A DNA stretch of 7,990 bases from an uncultured Lachnospiraceae bacterium (GCA_947177105.1 CAMWTF010000098.1:1-7990); one strand, 5' to 3'; shown: positions 1-7,990, numbered from the stretch's first letter. Translations and numbers: made by a program. Notes: generated by a model not told the origin, from the letters alone.

Positions 1-1280
1 TTGTCGACGGCCCAGCATTTAATCCTAAATTGCAGGATAATTGTGGTAATTTTAGAGTTCGCCATTTCGGAGTGGCTACGGCAGGTAGATTTAGTTCATT
101 TGCAATACTCAAGCAAATTCGTGATATTGTCCGGAAGAATCGAGATATAAAAGTGTGGAATTTGTCATTGGGTTCTGCGATGGAAATTGATGCAAATTTT
201 ATATCTCCTGAAGCAGCTGAATTGGATAGAATTCAGTATGAGTATGATGTCATTTTTGTAGTTGCGGGTACAAACAAAAAGAAGAATTCAGAGGTTAATA
301 AAATCGGTGCGCCGGCGGATTCACTGAACTCATTGGTTGTGAATGCTGTGGACTTTAGTGGCAAACCGGCATCCTATACTCGAAGAGGTCCGGTATTATC
401 TTTCTTTTATAAACCGGATGTATGTTACTATGGCGGAGATGGACCGGATAAAATAGTGGTCTGTGAACCTTTAGGTAAAGCAACTGTGACAGGTACATCT
501 TTTGCTGCGCCTTGGATAACACGTAAAATGGCGTATCTTATACATGTAATGGGATTGAGTCGTGAAGTGGCAAAGGCTTTAATAATTGATTCTGCGGCAG
601 GCTGGGACCGACAAGATAACATTAAGTATGAAAAAGGATATGGTATTGTGCCAAAAAGGATTGAGGATATTTTGTATTCTCGGGAAGATGAAATTAGATT
701 TATTATGTCGGGGAGTATTGATGAGTATGAGGTATATACTTACAATATTCCGGTTCCACAAGATATGAATGCACATCCGTTCTTTGCAAAAGCAACGCTT
801 ACTTATTTTCCGAAAAGTGACCGTAATCAAGGTGTTGATTATACATCAACAGAGATGGATATTCATTTCGGAAGAATTGCGGAGCAGAAAGGCAAAGCAG
901 TTATTAAGGCAATAGACTATAACAGACAAGCAGAAGAAGGACTTAACACAATCTACGAAGAAGACGCACGCAAATTATATCGCAAATGGGACAACATCAA
1001 GCATATTAGTGAAGCATTGAAAGAAAATGGTCGACCTCGCAAGGCGTATCAATCGGGCATGTGGGGATTAAGTATTAAGACAAAGGAAAGACTTGATCCG
1101 AAAGCAGGCAGAGGTTTGCGGTTCGGAGTTGTAGTAACATTGCGAGAAATGAATGGTGAAAACAGAATAGATGATTTTATAAAGATGTGCATGATGCGAG
1201 GCTGGGTGGTTTCCAGACTTGATGTACATACACAGATTGATGTTTATGTTAAAGCCGAGGAAGAAATTACGTTTGAATAG
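1..1280 (+). CDS. S8 (subtilisin-like) serine protease, IetS-like; 5' end outside the window
   Basis: This is the 3' part of a subtilase gene. The open frame is already running at base 3 (reading VDGPAFNPK) and ends with TAG at 1278-1280, so the ATG at 30 is internal and the catalytic Asp and His lie upstream. Visible hallmarks are the VWNLSLGS strand (about 160-183), the oxyanion-hole Asn in VVAGTN (codon 273-275) and the nucleophile motif GTSFAAP with Ser at codon 498-500, so the visible catalytic half is intact. About 190 residues follow, with a probable beta-rich module containing NQGVDY and a C-terminal segment ending in repeated acidic residues. This protease-plus-long-C-terminal-module layout resembles IetS, the protease that acts with the AAA+ ATPase IetA in the IetAS anti-phage system (family knowledge, recalled and not searched). 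No signal peptide can be judged. Base use is clearly more A+T-rich than in the next genes, suggesting horizontal acquisition. S8 protease is near certain; the IetS assignment is moderate. Confidence 0.85.
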   Translation, partial: VDGPAFNPKLQDNCGNFRVRHFGVATAGRFSSFAILKQIRDIVRKNRDIKVWNLSLGSAMEIDANFISPEAAELDRIQYEYDVIFVVAGTNKKKNSEVNKIGAPADSLNSLVVNAVDFSGKPASYTRRGPVLSFFYKPDVCYYGGDGPDKIVVCEPLGKATVTGTSFAAPWITRKMAYLIHVMGLSREVAKALIIDSAAGWDRQDNIKYEKGYGIVPKRIEDILYSREDEIRFIMSGSIDEYEVYTYNIPVPQDMNAHPFFAKATLTYFPKSDRNQGVDYTSTEMDIHFGRIAEQKGKAVIKAIDYNRQAEEGLNTIYEEDARKLYRKWDNIKHISEALKENGRPRKAYQSGMWGLSIKTKERLDPKAGRGLRFGVVVTLREMNGENRIDDFIKMCMMRGWVVSRLDVHTQIDVYVKAEEEITFE

Positions 1281-1294
1281 TTAAAATGCCGGGG

Positions 1295-1333
1295 TTCACA
1301 GTTTTTTCACAGTTTCATCACTTTTTTATGACA
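1295..1333 (+). promoter_or_regulatory. Four-unit 11-bp direct repeat, candidate PhoP/OmpR-family response-regulator site
   Basis: Four hexamers sit exactly 11 bases apart: TTCACA at 1295, TTCACA at 1306, ATCACT at 1317 and ATGACA at 1328, each separated by a five-base T-rich spacer (GTTTT, GTTTC, TTTTT). Gram-positive PhoP sites are known as direct repeats of TT(A/C/T)ACA-like hexamers with spacers of about five bases, bound by tandem dimers on one face of the helix. The array lies 132 to 170 bases before the ATPase start, a plausible position for an activator. The repeat is seen directly; PhoP as the binding protein is inference, and another OmpR-family regulator could use the same geometry. 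The first two units are best, the last two degenerate. Confidence 0.6.
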
Positions 1334-1376
1334 TTTTCCCGTTAAGCTGGATCGGTGAGTAAACCATGATCATACT

Positions 1377-1410
1377 CCCGGCAGAAAGCGGCCGGATGGC
1401 CATCACCGGG
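1377..1410 (+). other. Possible leader hairpin before the ABC operon
   Basis: CCCGG at 1377-1381 can pair with CCGGG at 1406-1410, and inside it GGCC at 1390-1393 can pair with GGCC at 1398-1401 around a GGAT loop. The structure would sit in the operon leader. No T-run follows, so it does not look like an intrinsic terminator. It may be a simple leader structure or chance. The rest of the 184-base gap (1281-1464) contains the repeat array upstream and a good Shine-Dalgarno at its end, with no small gene evident. Confidence 0.25.
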
Positions 1411-1464
1411 ATAGTGTGAGGGTGTGCGGTATGGGAATTTGTGGAACTCTAATAGGAGGATATT

Positions 1465-2496
1465 ATGATTGAAGTAACTGATTTAACCAAGCGGTATGGG
1501 GAACACACCGCCGTGGATCATCTGTCTTTCAAGGTGGAGAAGGGGCAGATCTATGGTTTTCTGGGGCCCAACGGCGCCGGGAAATCCACCACTATGAATA
1601 TCATTACCGGCTATCTGGCCGCCAGCGAGGGCACGGTGACCATAGACGGTCACGATGTGCAGCAGGAGCCGGAGGAGGCCAAGAAGCGCATTGGTTATCT
1701 GCCGGAGCTGCCGCCGCTGTACATGGATATGACAGTGGAGGAGTATCTGCGGTTTGCGGCGGAACTGAAGAAAGTGCCCAAGGCGGAGCGGAAAGAGCAA
1801 GTGGAGCAGGTTATGAGCATGACGCAGACCGCGGACATGAGAGGACGTCTGATCAAGAACCTGTCCAAGGGCTATCGGCAGAGGGTGGGCTTGGCTCAGG
1901 CGCTGCTGGGATCCCCGGAGGTGCTGATTCTGGATGAGCCCAGTGTGGGTCTGGACCCCAAGCAGATCATTGAGATCAGGGATCTGATTCGGGAACTGGG
2001 AAAGAATCATACCATTATCTTAAGCTCCCATATCCTGTCGGAGGTCAGCGCCGTGTGCGACCATATCATGATCATCTCCCACGGGAAATTGGTGGCCAGC
2101 GATTCTCCGGAGGGGCTGCAGAAGCTTATGAGCGGGGCCGGAGAGCTGAAGCTGACAGTGAAAGGCAGCTATGAGGCATTGCAGGAGGCGGTGGCCAATA
2201 TGGCAGGAATACAGGGAATGGAACGGCAGACTGTGGCTTCGGAGGGCGGCAGCGAAGGCTGCTGCAGCGTATTGATCAAGACGGACAAGGAGCAGGATAT
2301 CCGGGAGGCGCTTTTCTATGTGCTGGCGGAAAAGCGACTGCCCATTCTTTCCATGACACTATCCGAGCGTTCTCTGGAGGATATCTTCCTGAAGTTGACA
2401 GGCGAGACGCCCGCATCGAAGGAACCTGTTAAAAAAGTCTGGAGCAGGCGGAAGAAAGCTGCGCAGGATAATAGCGATAGCAGGGAGGAAGCATAA
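1465..2496 (+). CDS. ABC transporter ATP-binding protein, GldA-like
   Basis: This is the nucleotide-binding subunit that should power the permease encoded by the next gene, at the inner face of the membrane. Walker A GPNGAGKST is at residues 34-42, the signature LSKGYRQ at 133-139, Walker B VLILDEP at 153-159 and the switch His at 189 in LSSHIL. The Q-loop position reads YLPELPPLY (78-86), with Leu82 where Gln is usual, a variation seen in the GldA/CcmA-like group. After the ATPase core, residues from about 220 form a second alpha/beta module typical of these 300-plus-residue subunits, and the last 25 or so residues are highly charged (KKVWSRRKK, then acidic). The start is supported by AGGAGGA at 1454-1460. 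The stop TAA at 2494-2496 directly abuts the next ATG, indicating translational coupling. The substrate is not known; drug or peptide export and gliding-type ATPases share this fold. Confidence 0.93.
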   Translation: MIEVTDLTKRYGEHTAVDHLSFKVEKGQIYGFLGPNGAGKSTTMNIITGYLAASEGTVTIDGHDVQQEPEEAKKRIGYLPELPPLYMDMTVEEYLRFAAELKKVPKAERKEQVEQVMSMTQTADMRGRLIKNLSKGYRQRVGLAQALLGSPEVLILDEPSVGLDPKQIIEIRDLIRELGKNHTIILSSHILSEVSAVCDHIMIISHGKLVASDSPEGLQKLMSGAGELKLTVKGSYEALQEAVANMAGIQGMERQTVASEGGSEGCCSVLIKTDKEQDIREALFYVLAEKRLPILSMTLSERSLEDIFLKLTGETPASKEPVKKVWSRRKKAAQDNSDSREEA

Positions 2497-4617
2497 ATGT
2501 TAGCCATATATAAAAAAGAACTAAAATCATATTTTCACTCCTTTATCGGATTTTTGTTTATCGGGGTCAGCCTGTTTTTCATCGGTTTGTATTATTTTGT
2601 GTACTGCCTGCTGTATGGCTATCCCTATTTTTCCTATGTGGTAAACAGCGTGGTGATATTGTTCATGCTGACAGTGCCGGTTCTGACCATGCGGATCATG
2701 GCGGAGGAGAGGCGCAGCAAGACGGATCAGCTGATTCTGACGGCTCCCATAACGGTGGGAAAGATCGTCATGGGAAAATTTTTGGCTCTGCTGACGATTC
2801 TGGCCGTGCCTACAGCCATCAGCGCCGTTTATCCGCTGATTCTGACAAGGTTTGGCTCAGTGCCCCTGGGGGAGAGCTATCTGGCAGTGCTGGCATTTTT
2901 CCTGTATGGGATGGTCTGCATCGCCATCGGTATTTTGGTGTCCTCCCTGACGGAGAGCCAGGTTATCGCGGCTGTGCTGGGCTTTGTAATTCTGTTTTTG
3001 GGATATATGATGTCCTCCCTGTGCAGTATAATTTCCGCCACAGGCAACGTACTGACTCGTATCCTGAGTCTGTATGATCTGAGTACGCCCTTTGTGATGA
3101 TGCTGAACGGTACGCTGGATTTGGGCTCCGTGGTATACTTTTTGTCTCTGACGGCGCTGGCGCTGTTTCTGACTACCCAGTCCATCCAGAAGAGGCGCTA
3201 CAGTATGTCGGTGAAGGCATTCAAAACTGGCGCATACAGCACGGGCATGATCGTGGCGGCGGTGGCGGTGACCGTCGTGCTGAACATGGTGGCGGGACAG
3301 CTGCCCGGAACCTGGAAATCTTTGGATTTGACCAGCAACAAGCTGTATTCTCTGTCGGATCAGACCAAGGAATACCTGAAAGGAATGAACGAGGATGTGA
3401 CCATCTATGTGCTGGTCAATGAGGACAACGAGGATACAGTGCTGGGACAGACGCTGGACCGTTATCAGGATCTGTCCAGGCACATCACTGTGCAGTATGT
3501 GGATCCTATACAGAATCCCCGTTTCCACACACAGTACACCTCCGGCAGCGTCAGCACCAACAGCCTGATTGTGGTCAGCAGCAAGCGCAGCAAGGTCATA
3601 GACGCAGGCGATATCTATGTCACAAGTTATAACTATGACGGCTACAATTACAGCTCTTCCGTTACCGGCTATGACGGGGAGGGGCAGATTACCAGTGCGC
3701 TGGACTATGTGCTCAGCGACGACATCCCTGTGGTCTATATGACGGAGGGACATGGAGAACAAAGTCTGAGCTCTACCTTCAGAACCAGCCTGGACAAGGA
3801 AAATGTGGAGTATGAAACCATCAATCTGATGGACTATGAGGCCGTGCCGGAGAAGGCAGCCGCTCTGGTGATCAATGGCCCCGCCAGCGACCTGTCCGAT
3901 GATGACAGGGACAAGGTGATTGCCTATCTGGATCGGGGCGGCAAGGTGATTCTGGTGGCAGGCTACCGGGAGGTGGCAACCCCCAATCTGGATACTGTGC
4001 TGGCCTATATGGATCTGAGCATTGCCGACGGCCTTGTGGTGGAGGAGAATCCGGACAATTATTATCAGGTTCCCTTCTATCTGCTGCCCACAGTGGCATC
4101 CAACTCCTATACCGCCGGTATTTATGGCAATTATTATGTCTTCGCACCTTACAGCCAGGGTATTCTGGTTCCGGAGGAGCAGGAGGACGGCAATATTCGC
4201 TACAATGATTTCCTGAACACTTCCTCTGATGCTTATTCTATGATAAATTTTGAGAGCGCCACGGAGTATGGCAGGCAGGAAGGGGATATAGAAGGGCCTT
4301 TTTCTCTGGGTGTGGAAGCGGTGAAGACTTTGGAGGACGGTGAAGCCACTATGGTGGTGTATTCCAGCGACCAGATCTTTACGGATAACGCCAGTCTGAT
4401 GGTGGGCGGCGCCAACCAGAGGCTGTTTACCAATACGGTGAGCCATTTTGTGGACCATGAGATCACCGTATCCATCCCGGCAAAAGACTACGAGGTATCC
4501 ACACTGATGCTCACCCAGAGGAGCGCGCTGATGTTGGGACTGATCACTATGGTCGTTCTGCCCGTGGGCAGCTTGATTATCGGCTTCGTGGTCTGGTTCC
4601 GGCGCAGGAGGAAATAG
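2497..4617 (+). CDS. Fused GldF-like ABC-2 permease and GldG-like auxiliary domain protein
   Basis: This 706-residue membrane protein joins two parts that are separate genes in gliding Bacteroidota. Residues 1-232 are an ABC-2 permease with about six hydrophobic segments (roughly 16-40, 48-67, 88-116, 127-150, 154-180 and 210-228) and the motif EERRSKTDQLILTAP at 70-84. A further membrane segment at about 248-266 leads into the GldG-type extracytoplasmic region, marked by LDLTSNKLYSLSDQT (276-290) and by an amidotransferase-like fold region around VVYMTEGHGEQ. A last membrane segment (about 679-700) is followed by an RRRRK tail. The start follows AGGGAGG at 2482-2488 and touches the stop of the ATPase gene, so the two are co-translated. 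The protein should form the transporter channel with the ATPase and present a large outer domain. GldF/GldG fusions are known in Clostridia, which do not glide by the Gld motor; the cargo is unknown. I see no truncation or frameshift. Confidence 0.9.
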   Translation: MLAIYKKELKSYFHSFIGFLFIGVSLFFIGLYYFVYCLLYGYPYFSYVVNSVVILFMLTVPVLTMRIMAEERRSKTDQLILTAPITVGKIVMGKFLALLTILAVPTAISAVYPLILTRFGSVPLGESYLAVLAFFLYGMVCIAIGILVSSLTESQVIAAVLGFVILFLGYMMSSLCSIISATGNVLTRILSLYDLSTPFVMMLNGTLDLGSVVYFLSLTALALFLTTQSIQKRRYSMSVKAFKTGAYSTGMIVAAVAVTVVLNMVAGQLPGTWKSLDLTSNKLYSLSDQTKEYLKGMNEDVTIYVLVNEDNEDTVLGQTLDRYQDLSRHITVQYVDPIQNPRFHTQYTSGSVSTNSLIVVSSKRSKVIDAGDIYVTSYNYDGYNYSSSVTGYDGEGQITSALDYVLSDDIPVVYMTEGHGEQSLSSTFRTSLDKENVEYETINLMDYEAVPEKAAALVINGPASDLSDDDRDKVIAYLDRGGKVILVAGYREVATPNLDTVLAYMDLSIADGLVVEENPDNYYQVPFYLLPTVASNSYTAGIYGNYYVFAPYSQGILVPEEQEDGNIRYNDFLNTSSDAYSMINFESATEYGRQEGDIEGPFSLGVEAVKTLEDGEATMVVYSSDQIFTDNASLMVGGANQRLFTNTVSHFVDHEITVSIPAKDYEVSTLMLTQRSALMLGLITMVVLPVGSLIIGFVVWFRRRRK

Positions 4618-4666
4618 GCGCGTCCGGAAAAGCGGCAGTGAGATTTCAATAAGGAAATGGTGATCT

Positions 4667-5281
4667 ATGAAAAAACAAGGCAGATATTTTATCATTTTGG
4701 TGGCTGTGCTGGCAGCGCTGACAGCAGGATATTTTCTTCTGGCCCGGTATAACGAAAACCAGCAGGAACAGGAATCGGGCCAGGTGGATGGCGAAGTGCT
4801 GGTGGAGATGGACAGGGATGATATACTCCGCTTCAGCTATGTATATGAGGGGGAGACCTATGTGTTTGAAAAGACGGAGGTAACGGTGGAACCGCCAGAG
4901 GCGAGTGACGAGGACGGGGAACAGTCCAGCAGCGAGTCCGCTGAAGATACCGTGGAAAGCCGTTGGGTGTATACGGCGGATCCGTCTCTGAACCTGATGC
5001 AGAGCCGTTTAAATTCCATGGCGGGCAAATTCACCCGCATCATAGCCAAGCAGACCATAACAGATGTAACGGACTTGTCCCAATATGGCTTGGAGGAACC
5101 TTATAATGTGGTACACTGGGAGACCGCCCAGGGAACCTACACCTACAATGTGGGAGACTACAATTCCGTGGGCAGTGTATACTACATCTGTGAGCCGGAT
5201 TCCAATACAGTATATGCCGTGACCACATCCTTTAGAACGGGCATGGACTATAGCCTGGAGGAACTGTTGGAAGAAGGGTAG
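4667..5281 (+). CDS. Membrane-anchored DUF4340-domain protein
   Basis: This 204-residue protein has a short basic start (MKKQGR), one membrane segment at about 7-26 with no lipobox Cys, and an extracytoplasmic remainder, so it is probably anchored by an uncleaved N-terminus. The DUF4340 signature is seen in the I-x-D-V-x-x-L-S-Q-Y-G-L-E-E-P stretch (131-145), flanked by strand-like segments such as FSYVYEGETYVFEKTE and the YTYNVGDYNSVGSVYYIC region. Between FEKTE and WVYT lies an acidic Ser/Glu/Asp-rich insert (about 74-98) that looks disordered. DUF4340 proteins are often several hundred residues, so this is a short single-unit version. It starts 49 bases after the permease; GGTGATC at 4659-4665, complementary to the 16S 3' end, supports the ATG. 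Known neighbours of this domain are GldA/GldFG transporters, so it is probably an accessory subunit. The molecular role is unknown. Confidence 0.85.
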   Translation: MKKQGRYFIILVAVLAALTAGYFLLARYNENQQEQESGQVDGEVLVEMDRDDILRFSYVYEGETYVFEKTEVTVEPPEASDEDGEQSSSESAEDTVESRWVYTADPSLNLMQSRLNSMAGKFTRIIAKQTITDVTDLSQYGLEEPYNVVHWETAQGTYTYNVGDYNSVGSVYYICEPDSNTVYAVTTSFRTGMDYSLEELLEEG

Positions 5282-5320
5282 TCCTGCAAGAATGCGCCTG
5301 CGTTTTTCGCCAAAAAAACA

Positions 5321-5349
5321 TATACGAATCTGCATGGTTGTGCTATAAT
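5321..5349 (+). promoter_or_regulatory. Extended -10 promoter for the PilB-type gene
   Basis: TGCTATAAT at 5341-5349 is a perfect extended -10 element (TGnTATAAT). The -35 position 17 bases upstream, TATACG at 5321-5326, matches TTGACA poorly, as is usual where an extended -10 compensates. Transcription would start near 5356, giving a leader of about 70 bases before the ATG at 5426. The promoter suggests the ATPase gene is transcribed separately from the ABC operon, although no convincing terminator separates them. Confidence 0.7.
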
Positions 5350-5360
5350 AAACAGAAAGA

Positions 5361-5395
5361 GCGGCAATTTTTTTGATTATTCGGAGTCTTGCCGC
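5361..5395 (+). other. Inverted repeat in the PilB-type gene leader
   Basis: GCGGCAA at 5361-5367 and TTGCCGC at 5389-5395 are perfect 7-base complements around a 21-base loop that begins with seven T's. In RNA this would form a stem-loop almost at the predicted 5' end, 20 bases before the Shine-Dalgarno. The T-run is inside the loop, so it is not a normal intrinsic terminator. I do not see the conserved core of a c-di-GMP riboswitch. Function unknown; it could stabilise the transcript or bind a protein. Confidence 0.35.
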
Positions 5396-5414
5396 CGCCG
5401 GGAAGTGCGAGGAC

Positions 5415-5421
5415 AGGGAAG
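5415..5421 (+). promoter_or_regulatory. Ribosome binding site that sets the PilB-type start at 5426
   Basis: AGGGAAG lies four bases before the ATG at 5426. A GTG at 5405 in the same frame would add seven residues (MRGQGRT) but has only a GCC-rich stretch and no Shine-Dalgarno before it. The conserved N-terminal domain also starts only eight residues after the ATG, so the ATG is preferred. Confidence 0.65.
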
Positions 5422-5425
5422 AACA

Positions 5426-7114
<1,689 letters not shown>

Positions 7115-7234
7115 TGCTTTTGAGCATGCAGGATATATGGGAAACAACATTTCTACTGTCGTTTACTATAAGAATCCAGGCAGAGTTATGATCCGACAAC
7201 GAAGATAAAGGCATATGGGAAGGAGTGCAAAAAC

Positions 7235-7810
7235 GTGCCGGGTTTTACAAAGAAAGCGATACGGGATTCCTTTATAAAACTTTTGAATGAGCGGCCTGTG
7301 AATCAGATAACGGTCAAAGATATTGTGGAGGACTGCGGAATCAACCGTAATTCCTTTTATTATCACTATCAGGATATGCCCTCTATGATTGAGGAGATCA
7401 TTTTGGATGAGGTAAATAGCATCATCCGCCGGTATCCCACTATAGATTCCCTGGAGGATTGTCTGGATGTGGTAATTTCCTTTGCCCTTGAAAACAGGCG
7501 CGCGGCTTTGCATCTCTATCACTCCTCCAACAGGGACGTGTTTGAGCAATATCTGTGGAGAGTGTGCGACTACACGGTAAAGACTTATTTTACCACTGTG
7601 TTTGGCGAGTGTCCAATACGGGAGAGTGACAGGAACTGTATTATCCAATACTGTAAATGGATGTATTTCGGTGCTGCCGTGGACTGGCTGAATGGCGGCA
7701 TGAGGGATGATGTCCGGACGATTTTCCGGCGGATTATGCAGTTGAAAAAAGGAATGCCCGAGGAGATGGTACGGAGAAGCATGGAGGACGAAAGGTCTGG
7801 AAAAATATAA
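7235..7810 (+). CDS. TetR/AcrR-family transcriptional regulator
   Basis: This 191-residue DNA-binding protein starts at GTG (7235-7237). AAGGAG at 7220-7225 lies nine bases before it, and the conserved N-terminal helices begin at once (MPGFTKKAIRDSFIKLL), so no earlier start is needed. The helix-turn-helix covers about residues 26-46, with TVKDIVEDCGINRNSFYYHY typical of TetR proteins. The remainder is the all-helical ligand-binding and dimer region, including the CKWMYFGAAVDWLNGGM stretch seen in the TetR C-terminal group common in Clostridia. Ligand and target are unknown. It is preceded by a 120-base gap with only a weak -10 (TATAAG at 7167-7172) and no good -35, and followed closely by a terminator, so it forms a short unit of its own or the end of the PilB transcript. 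TetR genes often control an adjacent gene, which would be the one beyond the window's right end. Confidence 0.9.
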   Translation: MPGFTKKAIRDSFIKLLNERPVNQITVKDIVEDCGINRNSFYYHYQDMPSMIEEIILDEVNSIIRRYPTIDSLEDCLDVVISFALENRRAALHLYHSSNRDVFEQYLWRVCDYTVKTYFTTVFGECPIRESDRNCIIQYCKWMYFGAAVDWLNGGMRDDVRTIFRRIMQLKKGMPEEMVRRSMEDERSGKI

Positions 7811-7824
7811 ATGTAGGAAGTTTT

Positions 7825-7857
7825 AAAGCCTTGATGTTTATGCATCAAGGCTTTTTT
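7825..7857 (+). terminator. Rho-independent terminator after the TetR-family gene
   Basis: AAAGCCTTGATG (7825-7836) pairs perfectly with CATCAAGGCTTT (7843-7854) around a six-base TTTATG loop. The T-run at 7852-7857 overlaps the base of the stem. It lies 14 bases after the regulator's stop codon and should end its transcript. The reverse direction has only a short T-run, so it is mainly one-way. Confidence 0.93.
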
Positions 7858-7990
7858 GCGTGAAAAAAAGACATTTCCCTCTATTTGTCTAAATTTCCAA
7901 CAGAATTACCGCCGTGTCTGGTTTTGCGACACAAAGACTGAAGTATCTATATCCGAATAGACAAAAGGCAGCTATATTCTAATTATAAAT
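7858..7990. other. A+T-rich non-coding tail with nested short inverted repeats
   Basis: No gene is seen in the last 133 bases. Two short inverted repeats are nested: TTTGTCTA (7884-7891) with TAGACAAA (7958-7965), and inside it GTGTC (7914-7918) with GACAC (7928-7932). These could be an operator or leader region for a gene beyond the window, but the arms are short and the outer pair is 66 bases apart. I could not identify a convincing promoter. Confidence 0.25.

Noticed and set aside
1357..1377. GAGTA/TACTC inverted repeat overlapping the palindrome ATGATCAT as an operator
   Set aside because: The two symmetries do not share a centre and the arms are short; chance is likely.
1483..2010. A 175-codon minus-strand open frame opposite the ABC ATPase
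   Set aside because: It lies wholly within the ATPase core, whose motifs are unmistakable; no ribosome binding site or domain supports the reverse frame.
2857..4695. A 612-codon open frame on the minus strand across the permease gene
   Set aside because: It is rich in His and Gln with no recognisable domain, and lies opposite a clear conserved gene; it is a shadow of the G+C-rich codon use of the permease.
5291..5310. GCG/CGC-rich stretch with T-run after the DUF4340 gene, as a terminator
   Set aside because: The possible stems are only about three bases, so no stable hairpin would form.
5356..5425. c-di-GMP riboswitch in the PilB-type gene leader
   Set aside because: The leader of about 70 bases is short for a GEMM aptamer and I could not find the conserved core bases.
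7166..7648. A 160-codon minus-strand open frame across the TetR gene
   Set aside because: The + strand has a full TetR protein with a helix-turn-helix and terminator; the reverse frame has no recognisable features.
7924..7955. TTGCGA with a TATA-like stretch about 17 bases on, as a promoter for a gene to the right
   Set aside because: The -10 choices (CTATAT or TATATC) fit poorly and the gene it would serve is outside the window.

Overview
The window looks like a chromosomal stretch from an anaerobic Clostridia-type Firmicute, most likely Lachnospiraceae-like. This is inferred from strong AGGAGG-type ribosome binding sites, a fused GldF/GldG transporter operon with a DUF4340 partner, a PilB-type ATPase without outer-membrane secretion genes, and a TetR regulator of a style common in Clostridia. 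All genes lie on the + strand. Species cannot be told from the sequence alone.

Region 1 (1-1280) is the 3' part of a subtilisin-like (S8) serine protease gene that begins before the window. It is visibly richer in A+T than everything from 1465 on, and its layout resembles the protease half (IetS) of the IetAS anti-phage pair. It probably marks the edge of an accessory or defence segment. The partner AAA+ ATPase, if present, would be upstream and outside the window.

Region 2 (1281-5281) is a three-gene ABC transporter operon: a GldA-like ATPase, a 706-residue protein that joins a GldF-like ABC-2 permease to a GldG-like extracytoplasmic domain, and a small membrane-anchored DUF4340 protein. 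The 184-base leader before it carries four six-base units at an exact 11-base period (1295-1333). This matches the form of a PhoP/OmpR-family response-regulator site and suggests control by a two-component system, perhaps phosphate-responsive.

Region 3 (5282-7114) has an extended -10 promoter and a GspE/PilB-family ATPase. Its N-terminus carries two tandem 24-residue motifs of the MshEN c-di-GMP-binding type separated by five residues, so pilus assembly may be controlled directly by c-di-GMP. No other pilus gene lies beside it in the window.

Region 4 (7115-7990) holds a TetR/AcrR-family regulator with a GTG start, a strong intrinsic terminator, and about 130 bases of A+T-rich non-coding DNA running off the end.

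No rRNA, tRNA, CRISPR array or insertion sequence was seen. The best candidates for follow-up are the PhoP-like repeat array, the c-di-GMP-type N-terminus of the PilB ATPase, and the IetS-like protease at the left edge.
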